Below, in pieces: positions 33,442-42,063 of a stretch of 48,501 bases of DNA. A program made the position numbers and the translations under genes. The DNA is from Sporosalibacterium faouarense (GTDB lineage Bacteria; Bacillota; Clostridia; Tissierellales; VENL01), in NCBI RefSeq assembly GCF_016765695.1, contig NZ_JAETGO010000079.1:1-48501 (forward strand), given 5' to 3'. Position 1 is the stretch's first letter. Every line of letters begins with the position of its first letter. The notes under the pieces are model-generated. The model was not told the DNA's origin, searched no databases, and saw nothing but the letters and a program-made list of their open reading frames with translations.

Positions 33442-34296
33442 ATGGAACTTTGGTATACAGAGATGCATACAGAAAATGCTAAATTATCGATGAAAGTAAA
33501 GGAACAACTTTTTTCAGAGGAAAGTGAATTTCAAAAGGTAGATGTTTTTGATACCTATGAATTTGGTAGATTACTAACTATTGATGGATTAGTAATGGTT
33601 ACACAAAAAGATGAGTTTGTTTATCATGATATGATTGTACATGTGGCAATGGCAACTAATCCAAATATTAAAAAGGCACTTGTAATAGGTGGCGGTGATG
33701 GAGGAACAGCAAGAGAGTTAACTAGATACAACTCTATTGAGAAAATGGATATGGTTGAAATTGATGAGTTAGTGGTTAGAGCCTCCAAGGAATACTTACC
33801 ATTTACTGCTGGTAAATTAGATGATCCTAGAGTAAATCTATTTTTTGAAGATGGAGTTAAGTTTGTTGAAGATAAAAAGGGTGAATATGATTTAATCATC
33901 GTTGATTCAACAGATCCAATAGGACCGGGAGAAGGTTTGTTTTCTATTGAATTCTATCAAAATTGCTATGATGCATTAACTGAGAATGGAATACTAATTA
34001 ATCAAAAAGAAAGTCCGTATTATGCAAGAGATGCTAAGGAAATGATTAGGGCAGATCAAAAAATTAAAAAGATATTCCCTATTGCTATGACATATAAGTA
34101 CCATATACCTACATATCCTTCTGGATTATGGTTATTTGGATTTGCGTCAAAGGGATTACATCCAATAGAAGATTTAGATGCAGATAAATGGAATGGCTTA
34201 GGTCTAAAAACTAAATATTATAATACTGACTTACATGTAGGGTCCTTTGCTTTACCAAATTATGTAAAAGAGATGATAGAAAATGGTATTATCTAA
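33442..34296 (+). CDS. speE: Spermidine synthase (polyamine aminopropyltransferase)
   Basis: A 284-aa Rossmann-fold aminopropyltransferase: putrescine plus decarboxylated AdoMet gives spermidine. 'FGRLLTIDGLVMVTQKDEFVYHDMIVH' contributes the active-site gate, 'ALVIGGGDGGTAREL' the dcAdoMet site, 'EIDELVVRASKEYLP' the ribose-binding acid, and 'LIIVDSTDPIGPGEGLFSIEFY' the catalytic Asp region. ATG 33442 is chosen, with TTAGGAGGTTTGG upstream. It overlaps agmatinase by 14 bp. No AdoMet decarboxylase gene is adjacent, so dcAdoMet must come from a gene elsewhere. Confidence 0.95.
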   Translation: MELWYTEMHTENAKLSMKVKEQLFSEESEFQKVDVFDTYEFGRLLTIDGLVMVTQKDEFVYHDMIVHVAMATNPNIKKALVIGGGDGGTARELTRYNSIEKMDMVEIDELVVRASKEYLPFTAGKLDDPRVNLFFEDGVKFVEDKKGEYDLIIVDSTDPIGPGEGLFSIEFYQNCYDALTENGILINQKESPYYARDAKEMIRADQKIKKIFPIAMTYKYHIPTYPSGLWLFGFASKGLHPIEDLDADKWNGLGLKTKYYNTDLHVGSFALPNYVKEMIENGII

Positions 34297-35143
34297 AAAT
34301 GTATCCACTTTTATAGGACTTGATAATGAATATGAGGAATCAAAAGTGGTTGTGTTTGGGTGTCCCTATGATGGAACAACATCCTTTAGACCAGGAACTA
34401 GGTTTGCTCCTGGAGTAATGAGAAGTGAATCTTTTGGCCTGGAAACATATAGTCCATATCTTGATTTAGATTTAGAGGATTACAAAGCCTTCGATGCAGG
34501 AGATTTAGAATTTCCATTTGGAAATACTGAAAAGGTCTTAAAGATGATTGAAGATTTTACTGATAATATAGTGAAAGATAATAAAGTACCTATAATGATT
34601 GGAGGGGAGCATTTAGTCACCCTACCAGTCATTAAATCGGTATATAAAAGGCATAAAGATTTATACATTTTGCATTTTGACGCTCATACTGATTTAAGAG
34701 AGGATTATTTAGGAGAAAAACTATCCCATGCAACGGTCATTAGAAGAGCTTGGGAGTTTGTAGGAGATAATAGAATATATCAATTTGGTATTAGATCAGG
34801 TGAAAAGAAAGAGTTTGAGTGGGCAAAAGAGCACACCAATTTAACTAAATTTAATTGTGATGGATTAAATGAAGTGGTTAAATATTTAAAGGATAAGCCA
34901 GTATATATTACTATTGATTTAGATATATTAGATCCATCTATTTTTCCAGGAACAGGAACTATAGAGCCTGGGGGGATTTTCTTCAGTGATATGATAAAGA
35001 TAATAAGTCTGTTCAAGGAATTAAATGTAGTAGGAGCTGATGTAGTCGAATTATCACCTCATTACGATGCAAGTGGAGCATCTACTGCTGTAGCATGTAA
35101 GGTTTTACGAGAATTGATTTTATCTATAGTAGTAAATAAATAG
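34283..35143 (+). CDS. speB: Agmatinase
   Basis: A 286-aa ureohydrolase: agmatine to putrescine plus urea, using two Mn2+. Metal ligands are visible in 'IGGEHLVTLPV', 'LHFDAHTDLREDYLG' (D-A-H-x-D) and 'ITIDLDILDPSIFPGTGT' (D-x-D-x-x-D). 'GCPYDGTTSFRPGTRFAPGVMR' is the N-terminal family signature. The ATG lies within the end of speE, so translation is coupled. With SpeA it completes putrescine synthesis from arginine and feeds SpeE. A strong stem-loop follows. Confidence 0.95.
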   Translation: MVLSKNVSTFIGLDNEYEESKVVVFGCPYDGTTSFRPGTRFAPGVMRSESFGLETYSPYLDLDLEDYKAFDAGDLEFPFGNTEKVLKMIEDFTDNIVKDNKVPIMIGGEHLVTLPVIKSVYKRHKDLYILHFDAHTDLREDYLGEKLSHATVIRRAWEFVGDNRIYQFGIRSGEKKEFEWAKEHTNLTKFNCDGLNEVVKYLKDKPVYITIDLDILDPSIFPGTGTIEPGGIFFSDMIKIISLFKELNVVGADVVELSPHYDASGASTAVACKVLRELILSIVVNK

Positions 35144-35163
35144 TTTTATTAATATAAAAAAGC

Positions 35164-35190
35164 AAGCCCTCACAAAATTGTGAGGGCTTT
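35164..35190. terminator. Terminator between convergent speB and the BCCT gene
   Basis: AAGCCCTCAC / GTGAGGGCTT stem with a 6-nt A/T loop. It is flanked by AAAAAA on the left and TTT on the right, so it can act for both strands. The stem core (GCCCTCA) resembles that of the terminator at 13081. Confidence 0.75.
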
Positions 35191-35273
35191 AAATATATAG
35201 AGGGCTTTTCTATATATCTAAGAGCTATTTTAAAAATTATAAATAGTACTATATAAATGAAAAAGTATAATTA

Positions 35274-36773
35274 TTAATTGTTTTCTAATGCTTTTGATTT
35301 AACTGCTTCATCACTCTTAAGTGCCTTTAATATTGCCCACATTGCGAATATCATTACAAATGCAAAAGGGAATGCAGCAACTATTGAACCTGTTTGTAAT
35401 GCTGTAAGACCACCAGTTAGCATAAGTGTAGCAGCTAATACCGATTGGATAACACCCCAAGTTAGTTTACGAACAGTACCTGGATTTAAGTTACCGTTTT
35501 CAGACATCATACCAAGAACAAATGTTGCAGAATCAGCAGATGTGACAAAGAAAGTACAAAGAAGTACCACTGCAATTGTTGATATTATAGAACCCATAGG
35601 TATCTGTTCCATAATAACAAATAACGCAGTCTCAGTTGTTTGTATTGCTTCTTGAGCTATTCCAAAGTTTTGTAACCCTTCATTTATACCGATACCACCG
35701 AATACAGCAAACCATACGAAAGACCCTAAGGTTGGGGCAACAAGAACACCACCAATAAATTCTCTTATAGTTCTTCCTTTTGAGATACGAGCAATGAAGG
35801 TTCCAACAAATGGAGCCCAAGCTATCCACCATGCCCAATAGAAGATTGTCCATCCACCATACCATGTACTACCACCAAACGGGTCAATCTGGAAGCTATC
35901 TTTTACAACTGAACTTAAATAATCACCTATACCACTAGTAAGTCCATTAATAATTAATACAGTAGGGCCTATAATTAAACCTAATGCAATTAAAACGCCG
36001 CATAATGTAACATTTACATTAGATAGAAATTTAATTCCTTTATCTAATCCAGTTATAGCTGAAATCATGAACAGAACAGTTATAACTGTTATTACTACTA
36101 TTCTTATTAAATTAGTTTCAGGTAGTCCGTATAAGAAATGAAGTCCACTTGTTGTTTGCATTGTAGCCATACCTAAAGAAGTAGCTACGCCTGCAACTGT
36201 TGCAAATATTGCCAAAATATCAATAATCTTTCCTATTGGACCTTTAACTCTTTCCTCACCTATTAAAGGTATGAAAATACTGCTGATAAGACCAGGCTTA
36301 TTCTTTCTAAACTGCATATAAGCCAGTGGAAGAGCTATTATAGTATAGTTGGCCCAAGGATGTAGTCCCCAGTGTAGGAAGGATTTCTTAATAGCGAAGT
36401 TAGCAGCTTCAACCGTTCCCCCATCCATACCTAATGGATTGACAAAGTGGTTGAGAGGCTCTGCAACTCCCCAGAAAACTAAGCCAACACCCATACCTGC
36501 ACTAAATAGCATAGCAAACCATGAGATATTACTATACTCAGGTTTTGAATCATCTGGACCTAACCTTATTTTTCCATATTTACTAAATAACAAGTAAAGA
36601 CAGAATATTACGAAAAGTGACATTGTGATTAAATAAAACCACCCAAAATTACCAACGAAAAAATCAAATGCATCGGTTGTAGCACCTCCGAAGCTATTTG
36701 GAAATATTAATCCCCAACCAACTATTATGGCCACAACTACAAGTGATATAATAAAAACTTGGTTTTTTCTCAT
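35274..36773 (-). CDS. BCCT-family glycine betaine transporter
   Basis: A 499-aa, twelve-helix carrier of the betaine/carnitine/choline family. Signatures: 'MLFSAGMGVGLVFWGVAEPLNHF', the Trp-rich substrate and signature region 'WTIFYWAWWIAWAPFVGTFIARISKGRTIREFIGGV' (read in two overlapping parts), and 'FVTSADSATFVLGMM'. It imports betaine, probably with Na+ or H+. It is the third gene of grdI-grdH-BCCT, 42 bp after grdH, so its main role is likely to feed betaine to the reductase rather than only osmoprotection. AAGGAGGCAGC precedes the ATG. No extended C-terminal osmosensing tail is present. Confidence 0.92.
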   Translation of the reverse strand: MRKNQVFIISLVVVAIIVGWGLIFPNSFGGATTDAFDFFVGNFGWFYLITMSLFVIFCLYLLFSKYGKIRLGPDDSKPEYSNISWFAMLFSAGMGVGLVFWGVAEPLNHFVNPLGMDGGTVEAANFAIKKSFLHWGLHPWANYTIIALPLAYMQFRKNKPGLISSIFIPLIGEERVKGPIGKIIDILAIFATVAGVATSLGMATMQTTSGLHFLYGLPETNLIRIVVITVITVLFMISAITGLDKGIKFLSNVNVTLCGVLIALGLIIGPTVLIINGLTSGIGDYLSSVVKDSFQIDPFGGSTWYGGWTIFYWAWWIAWAPFVGTFIARISKGRTIREFIGGVLVAPTLGSFVWFAVFGGIGINEGLQNFGIAQEAIQTTETALFVIMEQIPMGSIISTIAVVLLCTFFVTSADSATFVLGMMSENGNLNPGTVRKLTWGVIQSVLAATLMLTGGLTALQTGSIVAAFPFAFVMIFAMWAILKALKSDEAVKSKALENN

Positions 36774-36815
36774 TAAGCTGCCTCCTTATTTTAATATAAG
36801 TGAGAGCTGTCTATA

Positions 36816-38129
36816 TTATATTTTTACTGTGAAAACTGTTTGTTCTTTTATATCTGTAGTTAATGCGTCTAGTGCTACTCCAACTCTGTGATAACGTAAT
36901 TTCCATTGTTGTTCTTTAGATGTATCAGGATTTCCTAATGGATAAGGAATAGATATAGTAGGTACAATTTTATTTGAGCCAACTGTTTTAGCAACAGGTA
37001 TTAAGTTGGCCATTTGTACTATCGGGAATCCTGCTCGTTCTATTTCTTTTACGATCGTTGCTCCGCAACGTGTACAGGTGCCTCAGGTCGAAACTAATAT
37101 AACTCCATCAACATTAGCTTCTTTTAAGTATTCAGACATTTCTTTACCCATTCTAGCAGCTTCTGCCTGAGTGGTACCAGTACCAACAGTTGAATAGAAG
37201 TACTCATGAACCTTACCTATTTTTCCTTCTTTTTCATATACTCTTAGAGCATCTAAAGGTAAGATAACATTAGGATCTGCGTCTGCTGCAGCTGGGTCAA
37301 AGCCAGCATGTATAGTTTTGAATTCGCCACTTTTTAATCTCTCCATACTAGAAATATCGTATCTTCCCCATCTAGTTGCTGAAGCTGACTGAATTCTATC
37401 TGGATTATCTACTGGAACTATACCTCCTGTATTGACTAAAGCAATAGTTGCCTTACTTAAATCTTTTATAGGTGAAGCAATTGGAACTCTATCAGCTTTA
37501 GGAATAGGAAGTTCTGTTTCAAACGTTTCCCCATTTAATTTTTTAATAAGCATATCTACAACTCTATCTGATGCAGGAGTATTTGAATCTAACCAAACTT
37601 GATGTCTTATTCCTCTTGGGAAGTATCCCTCATCTTCAGCAGGTAATAGATTTTCATTATTTAATAGCTTATCACCAAACTTAGCTATAGTTTTTATATC
37701 TTTTCTCATTTTAGCTGCACTATGACCACCTTTAAAGATATAAACATCTTTTTTGAACATCTCAACTCCTGGGTTCTCAATATGCATTGATGATATAACT
37801 GGAACTCCAAATTTTTCTTTTACAGCTTTACAAATAACACCACATGCATTTCCGTATCTACCAGCCTGGAATGCAGGTCCTGCAAAGAAAATATCAAATT
37901 CTTTATCTTCTAAAAATCCTAGAATAGTTTCTACGGCTTCATCTTGATTTGATCCCATAAAGTTATCACCACATATTATCGTGTGAGTTACTTGAGCGTT
38001 ATTTAGCTTTTTATCCAACTCAGTTGCAGGGCCAACTAAACCTTCTTTTATCACCGGGGCAAAATCAGCTTTATCTTCTCCACCAATTTGACCAAAAAAT
38101 TGATTTAAATACAAAATAGCCTTTTTCAT
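36816..38129 (-). CDS. grdH: Betaine/glycine reductase component B beta subunit, selenoprotein (GrdH-like)
   Basis: A 437-aa selenoprotein if the in-frame TGA at 37085-37083 is read as selenocysteine (residue 349). The frame continues without break for 88 codons to TAA, giving 'STUGTCTRCGATIVKEIERA' (Sec349-x2-Cys352-x2-Cys355), the active-site motif of GrdB/GrdF/GrdH. The protein opens 'ILYLNQFFGQIGGEDKADF' as in the family. It forms the substrate-specific component with the grdI product and transfers the carboxymethyl group to the Sec of GrdA. Betaine is the likely substrate because a BCCT carrier follows. A hairpin just after the TGA is the probable SECIS. AAGGAGGTG precedes the ATG. Confidence 0.93.
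37056..37085 (-). promoter_or_regulatory. Sec TGA codon and SECIS-like hairpin in grdH
   Basis: On the minus strand, the TGA codon is followed after 12 nt by CGTTGC-GGA-GCAACG, a perfect 6-bp stem with a G-rich apical loop (37070-37056). Bacterial SECIS elements lie directly 3' of the UGA, with a short upper stem and a loop G recognised by SelB. Confidence 0.75.
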
Positions 38130-38141
38130 AGTTTCACCTCC

Positions 38142-39467
38142 TTAAAAGTCCTTCATTGTCTTAGTAGACCATCCAACCACTTGATCTCCACAGAACATAG
38201 CATTATTTTCCATGATTATAGAGCCATCTTCTTTAACAGAAGAACCAAGCTTTTCATCGCCTTCCCATCCACCTGATAATCCATCTCTAGCTAATGATTG
38301 AAGCTCGCCGACAACCGTCTTCATTGGTGGAAGTTTGATAAGTTCTGATACATTACCGCAGGATACAATAGCATCAGCTTTTTCGTCTAATGAAACTAGA
38401 GGCTGAGAAGCTCCATCCCTTCCAGTACATTCATTAGTGAGTCCAACGGTCTTAACACCAGCATCTTCTAGAGCAACAATACAAGCAATAAAGTCAGCAT
38501 CTGGATTACCGTAGCCTTCTTCAGCAACTATTGCTCCATCTGCTCCTAAAGATTTAGCTAATTGTGCAACAAATTGAGCAGATCTTTCTTTCTGTTCGAG
38601 AGCTACATTTAAGTTTGACATTATAACACCTAGGAAGTTTAACGTTTTCCCATGCTCTTTATACAACCTCTTTATTGTGGGAAAATTCTGAAAATCGTAG
38701 GTTGACCATTTTGAAGAACAAGGCATAAAGCTTCCAGAAATCATGGCACCATCTAGAACTTCATTAGGATGCATAAATGTGGGAACCATGTGATTGCAGT
38801 CCCATCCATAGTTAAGATCATTATAACCTGATTCCTCCATTTGAGATTGAGGTTGAAGAACAAGAACCATTGATGGTAAGTTATTGATATCAGTAGACCT
38901 TTTTGTAACTGGATCCAAATCAAAGGTTTCTATTTCTTCAGGCTCTAAATCTTTGACACAACTACCTATATATTCTGACAGCCTCATACCAGCCCATCTA
39001 AGAGCACGATTCTTTTTCTGTTGCTCTCTTTTTTCAAATTCTTCGTTAGTGTCTGCAACTAATACAATGTTCTTGAGCTGAGAATAGTAAGTATATTTAG
39101 CACCTTCTCCACTCATATCTATTAAACCATCTTGAAATCCACCCCAATGTTTTCCAACTACTAAAACACTACATTCTTTTAGGGCGTGAGTTCTACCATT
39201 ACCTACTTGTAGTAACTCTCCAGTTACTCCAGGGAAAACTGGACCTCCTGACACTCTACATCTTGGTTCAATAGCTTCTTTAACAGGAACTAAACGAACT
39301 TCATCACCAGGCTTTACAATTAATAGGTCTGCTTCAGTGATATCTTCATCTTCTTTAACTATAGATAAAGCTTCTTCCTTATTAATTGTAAGAACCCCAT
39401 CTTTAAAGGAAGTAAATTCACCAAAGACAATATCTTTTACGTGAAAATTACCTAGCTCTAAGCGCAT
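38142..39467 (-). CDS. grdI: Betaine/glycine reductase component B alpha, pyruvoyl proprotein (GrdI/GrdE-like)
   Basis: A 441-aa proprotein expected to cleave itself into two chains, with a pyruvoyl cofactor formed from a Cys. By position relative to Cys242 of GrdE (from memory), the likely site is Cys250 in 'AMISGSFMPCSSKWSTYD'; this gives chains of about 249 and 192 residues. The pyruvoyl group binds the amine substrate as a Schiff base or activates betaine. N-terminal 'LELGNFHVKDIVFGEFTSFKDGVLTIN' is characteristic of GrdE/G/I. It is first in the operon with grdH (12 bp apart) and the BCCT gene. AAAGGAGTG precedes the ATG. It could be the sarcosine form (GrdG); the BCCT neighbour favours betaine. 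Confidence 0.9.
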   Translation of the reverse strand: MRLELGNFHVKDIVFGEFTSFKDGVLTINKEEALSIVKEDEDITEADLLIVKPGDEVRLVPVKEAIEPRCRVSGGPVFPGVTGELLQVGNGRTHALKECSVLVVGKHWGGFQDGLIDMSGEGAKYTYYSQLKNIVLVADTNEEFEKREQQKKNRALRWAGMRLSEYIGSCVKDLEPEEIETFDLDPVTKRSTDINNLPSMVLVLQPQSQMEESGYNDLNYGWDCNHMVPTFMHPNEVLDGAMISGSFMPCSSKWSTYDFQNFPTIKRLYKEHGKTLNFLGVIMSNLNVALEQKERSAQFVAQLAKSLGADGAIVAEEGYGNPDADFIACIVALEDAGVKTVGLTNECTGRDGASQPLVSLDEKADAIVSCGNVSELIKLPPMKTVVGELQSLARDGLSGGWEGDEKLGSSVKEDGSIIMENNAMFCGDQVVGWSTKTMKDF

Positions 39468-39506
39468 ATTAACACTCCTTTCTTATTATAAATTATTAAA
39501 TTGAAA

Positions 39507-39562
39507 TGTTACGTATTTAACAATATTGTAACATAATCATGATTACAAAACAATCGTGATTA
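39507..39562 (-). promoter_or_regulatory. grdI promoter with overlapping dyad operators
   Basis: On the minus strand: TTGTTT (39553-39548), 17-bp spacer, TACAAT (39530-39525) with an extended TG. The perfect palindrome TAATCATGATTA (39534-39545) fills most of the spacer, and a near copy AATCGTGATTA (39552-39562) overlaps the -35, 17 bp away. TGTTAC/GTAACA (39507-39512, 39528-39533) flanks the -10. These are likely binding sites for the divergent TetR protein. Confidence 0.6.
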
Positions 39563-39681
39563 TACGATAAATTTATACTATTCAGATTTTTATAAAAATT
39601 ATCTATAGTATTCAATGATTAATTGCATTTATGAATACAAATTTTGTAAATATACTTCAAATAAATTGTTTTAAAAAAGGG

Positions 39682-39697
39682 ATTATGATATCATAAT
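39682..39697. promoter_or_regulatory. 16-bp palindrome upstream of the tetR-type gene
   Basis: ATTATGATATCATAAT is a perfect dyad about 75 bp before the TetR ATG. Its half-site differs from that near the grdI promoter. It may be an autoregulatory operator or a site for another factor. The rest of the ~300-bp intergenic region is AT-rich without other structure. Confidence 0.4.
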
Positions 39698-39770
39698 AAG
39701 AATGAAGAGTACTAAACTCTAGCATAAAGGACATAGGCGAAAATAATAATATGTAGAAGTTGGTGAAAAG

Positions 39771-40421
39771 ATGGAAAAAAAAGAAATTCAGAGAAAAAGA
39801 ATGATGTCTATATTTATTGATGCTGCAGCAAAAATCTTAGAAAATGAGGGTATTGAAGCCATTACTATAAGAAAGGTGGCTAACATAGCAGGGTATAATA
39901 GCGCTACTTTATATAATTATTTTGAAAATATAGACCACTTAGTATTTTTTGCAGCTATGGGATTCATTAAAGAGTATGCATACAATTTAGAAGAGTACAT
40001 TAAAGGTGCAAAAAGTGGGATAGAAAAATACAAATTAATTTGGGAATGTTTCTGTAACTACTCATTTAAGAAACCAGAAGTATATTATGCTATATTTTTT
40101 GCTAGGCTAAATAATTCTCTAGAGGATTATGTAACAGAGTACTATAAAATATTTCCAGAAGAATTAGGGACTCACGGTGAAAACATATCTACAATGCTTT
40201 TAAAACATAATATATATGATAGGGGTAAAACTTCTCTAGAGATATGTGTTAATGAAGGGTATGTAAAAGAAGAAGATATGGAAGAAGTTAATGAGATGAC
40301 ATTACTACTTTATCAAGGAATTCTTTTAAAGGTAATAAATAAAAAAATCGATTCAGCAGAAGCAAGAAAAAGAATTTTAAAATATATTGATCAAACCTTA
40401 AAAGCCTATAGAGTAAAATAA
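39771..40421 (+). CDS. TetR/AcrR-family transcriptional regulator
   Basis: A 216-aa regulator. The N-terminal HTH is 'IFIDAAAKILENEGIEAITIRKVANIAGYNSATLYNYFENIDHLVFFA', typical of TetR proteins; the all-helical C-terminal ligand domain is divergent, as usual. It is transcribed away from grdI and is the obvious candidate regulator of the betaine reductase operon. Betaine or a reduction product would be a logical effector, but this is inference. The ATG at 39771 follows GTTGGTGAAAAG, a modest ribosome site. No clear terminator follows before the GDT1 gene. Confidence 0.88.
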   Translation: MEKKEIQRKRMMSIFIDAAAKILENEGIEAITIRKVANIAGYNSATLYNYFENIDHLVFFAAMGFIKEYAYNLEEYIKGAKSGIEKYKLIWECFCNYSFKKPEVYYAIFFARLNNSLEDYVTEYYKIFPEELGTHGENISTMLLKHNIYDRGKTSLEICVNEGYVKEEDMEEVNEMTLLLYQGILLKVINKKIDSAEARKRILKYIDQTLKAYRVK

Positions 40422-40535
40422 TATAGAATAAGAATATTATAATTAGTTCATGAATTCTATGAAACTTATAAATTGTTTAGCCATTGGAGAGAGATGTATA
40501 TTTGTTTAAGAAATTTGAAACAAAGGAGAAAATAA

Positions 40536-41687
40536 ATGTTTAATGAATTGATAAGTGCTTTTTTCTTTATTTTTGTAGCTGAGATGGGAGATAAAACTCA
40601 AATATTAGCTATGACATTTGCCACGCAATATTCTACGACTAAAGTATTAGCAGGGGTATTTTTAGGGGCATTGTTGAATCATGGTTTGGCGATTATCTTG
40701 GGATCCTATTTAGCAAATGCAATTCCCATGAATACCGTTCAAATAATAGCAGGCATAGCATTTGTTGGTTTTGGACTTTGGGCCTTAAGAGCTGAAGAGG
40801 ATGAAGATGAAGAAAATGCTTCACAGAATAAATTTGGACCAGTATTTACTGTAGCACTGGCTTTTTTTATTGGAGAATTAGGTGATAAGACTCAATTGAC
40901 TGCTATGACATTAGCTACTAGTGCTGATTTTCCAGCATTTATCTTAATGGGAACTGTACTTGGAATGCTTGTAACTAGTGGTATAGGAATATTTATAGGT
41001 AGAAAGGTTGGAGAGAAAATACCTGAAGTAGCTATAAAAACAATTTCTTCAGCAGTCTTTATTTTCTTTGGAACTGTTAAGTTAGTAAGTACTGTTCCTT
41101 CAAACTATATAAATATAATAACTGTCATTATATATGTATTAGTTTTAGGAACTTTTATTTTTATATTAGGAAAGCCAATATTGGAGATGAGAAAATCAAA
41201 GCAAAAAACAGCATTAAAAGAAGTTGCTTCAACATTGTATATTCAAGCGCATCATATGAAGAAAGCTGTAGATGAAATCTGTCTTGGGGAAGAGAAATGT
41301 GGTCATTGTGAAGGCAAGCAATGTTTAATTGGTTTTGCCAGGGATGCATTGGAGTTAGCTGAGAATGAAGAATATATACTCTCGCCAGATTGGGCAAAAT
41401 TACCAACTAAGAATGATGCTAAAGCATTTGATGAAGATAGAATAGTTCATGCTCTTAGTTTATTAGTTGACCATATGACTAGTATAGGGAATTTTCAAGA
41501 TGAAAATTATGTAGTTAATAGAGCCAGAGAAGCACTTGAGAAGATAGCTATTGGCGAAACATTACCTTTAGCGATAACTCTTAATGAGTACATAAAAAAT
41601 ATGAAGAAGAAGGATAAAAAGTTGGCTAAAAAAATAGAAGCTAAAATTATGGAAAATAGAAAAGAAAGGAAAGAAAAAAGAGAGTAG
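40536..41687 (+). CDS. UPF0016/GDT1-family cation transporter with a Cys-containing C-terminal domain
   Basis: A 383-aa protein. The first ~215 residues are a GDT1/TMEM165/MneA-type transporter with the two inverted family motifs E-x-G-D-K-T: 'VAEMGDKTQILAMTFAT' (E16-K20) and 'IGELGDKTQLTAMTLAT' (E114-K118), about six helices, and an acidic central loop 'EEDEDEEN'. Bacterial relatives export Mn2+. The last ~165 residues are a soluble, helical extension not normal for the family, with Cys249-x5-Cys255-x2-Cys258-x4-Cys263 and a Lys/Glu-rich tail. The ribosome site is AAAGGAG. No Mn-type riboswitch is seen in the 114-nt leader. Confidence 0.88.
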   Translation: MFNELISAFFFIFVAEMGDKTQILAMTFATQYSTTKVLAGVFLGALLNHGLAIILGSYLANAIPMNTVQIIAGIAFVGFGLWALRAEEDEDEENASQNKFGPVFTVALAFFIGELGDKTQLTAMTLATSADFPAFILMGTVLGMLVTSGIGIFIGRKVGEKIPEVAIKTISSAVFIFFGTVKLVSTVPSNYINIITVIIYVLVLGTFIFILGKPILEMRKSKQKTALKEVASTLYIQAHHMKKAVDEICLGEEKCGHCEGKQCLIGFARDALELAENEEYILSPDWAKLPTKNDAKAFDEDRIVHALSLLVDHMTSIGNFQDENYVVNRAREALEKIAIGETLPLAITLNEYIKNMKKKDKKLAKKIEAKIMENRKERKEKRE

Positions 41688-41855
41688 GCTTTGGGGGAAG
41701 GACTACTCTCAAAAATATCATATAAAGGGGTCTTTTGATTGGGAATTATTAATATTATACCCACTTATAGAAAAGTTATAACATGAAAATAAAAAATAAT
41801 TATAAATTTTATTTTGCTAAGCAAACACTATATTAAAAATTAATGTTATAGTTAG

Positions 41856-41885
41856 AACCTGCATCCAATTGATGTAGGTTTTTTT
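41856..41885 (+). terminator. Rho-independent terminator after the GDT1 gene
   Basis: AACCTGCATC / GATGTAGGTT (one G-U pair), 5-nt loop, followed by TTTTT. Between 41688 and 42063 I otherwise see an AT-rich dyad ATATATT/AATATAT (41943-41964) inside TTAAGGG...CCCTTAA, and the iadA promoter. Confidence 0.8.
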
Positions 41886-41987
41886 AAAATAGTCATACTA
41901 ATTTTTAAAATAAGAGGATTACATATTAAGGGTTACTCAAGAATATATTTTGTTTGTAATATATAATTCCCTTAAATAATAGGACAG

Positions 41988-41996
41988 TGTTATAAT
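41988..41996 (+). promoter_or_regulatory. Extended -10 promoter of iadA
   Basis: TGTTATAAT is a perfect extended -10 about 68 bp before the iadA start; the -35 region (TTCCCT, 41967-41972) is poor. Confidence 0.45.
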
Positions 41997-42063
41997 TATA
42001 ATAATAGGGTTCACTGAATGAGTATAAGAAAGCTATAAAATATAAATAGAAGGGGGTTGTATC

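Noticed and set aside
37083-37085. TGA as the true stop of the grdB-type gene, leaving a separate small gene at 36816-37013
   Set aside because: The conserved STU-GTCTRC motif, the continuing homologous frame and the following hairpin all support selenocysteine; the small frame has no ribosome site.
38427-38429. NEC cysteine (residue 347) as the pyruvoyl-forming site of GrdI
   Set aside because: Its position does not match the Cys242 cleavage known for GrdE; Cys250 does. Kept only as an alternative.
40422-40535. Mn2+-responsive (yybP-ykoY) riboswitch before the GDT1-family gene
   Set aside because: Expected for MneA-type genes, but I find none of the conserved stem sequences and the leader is short and AT-rich.
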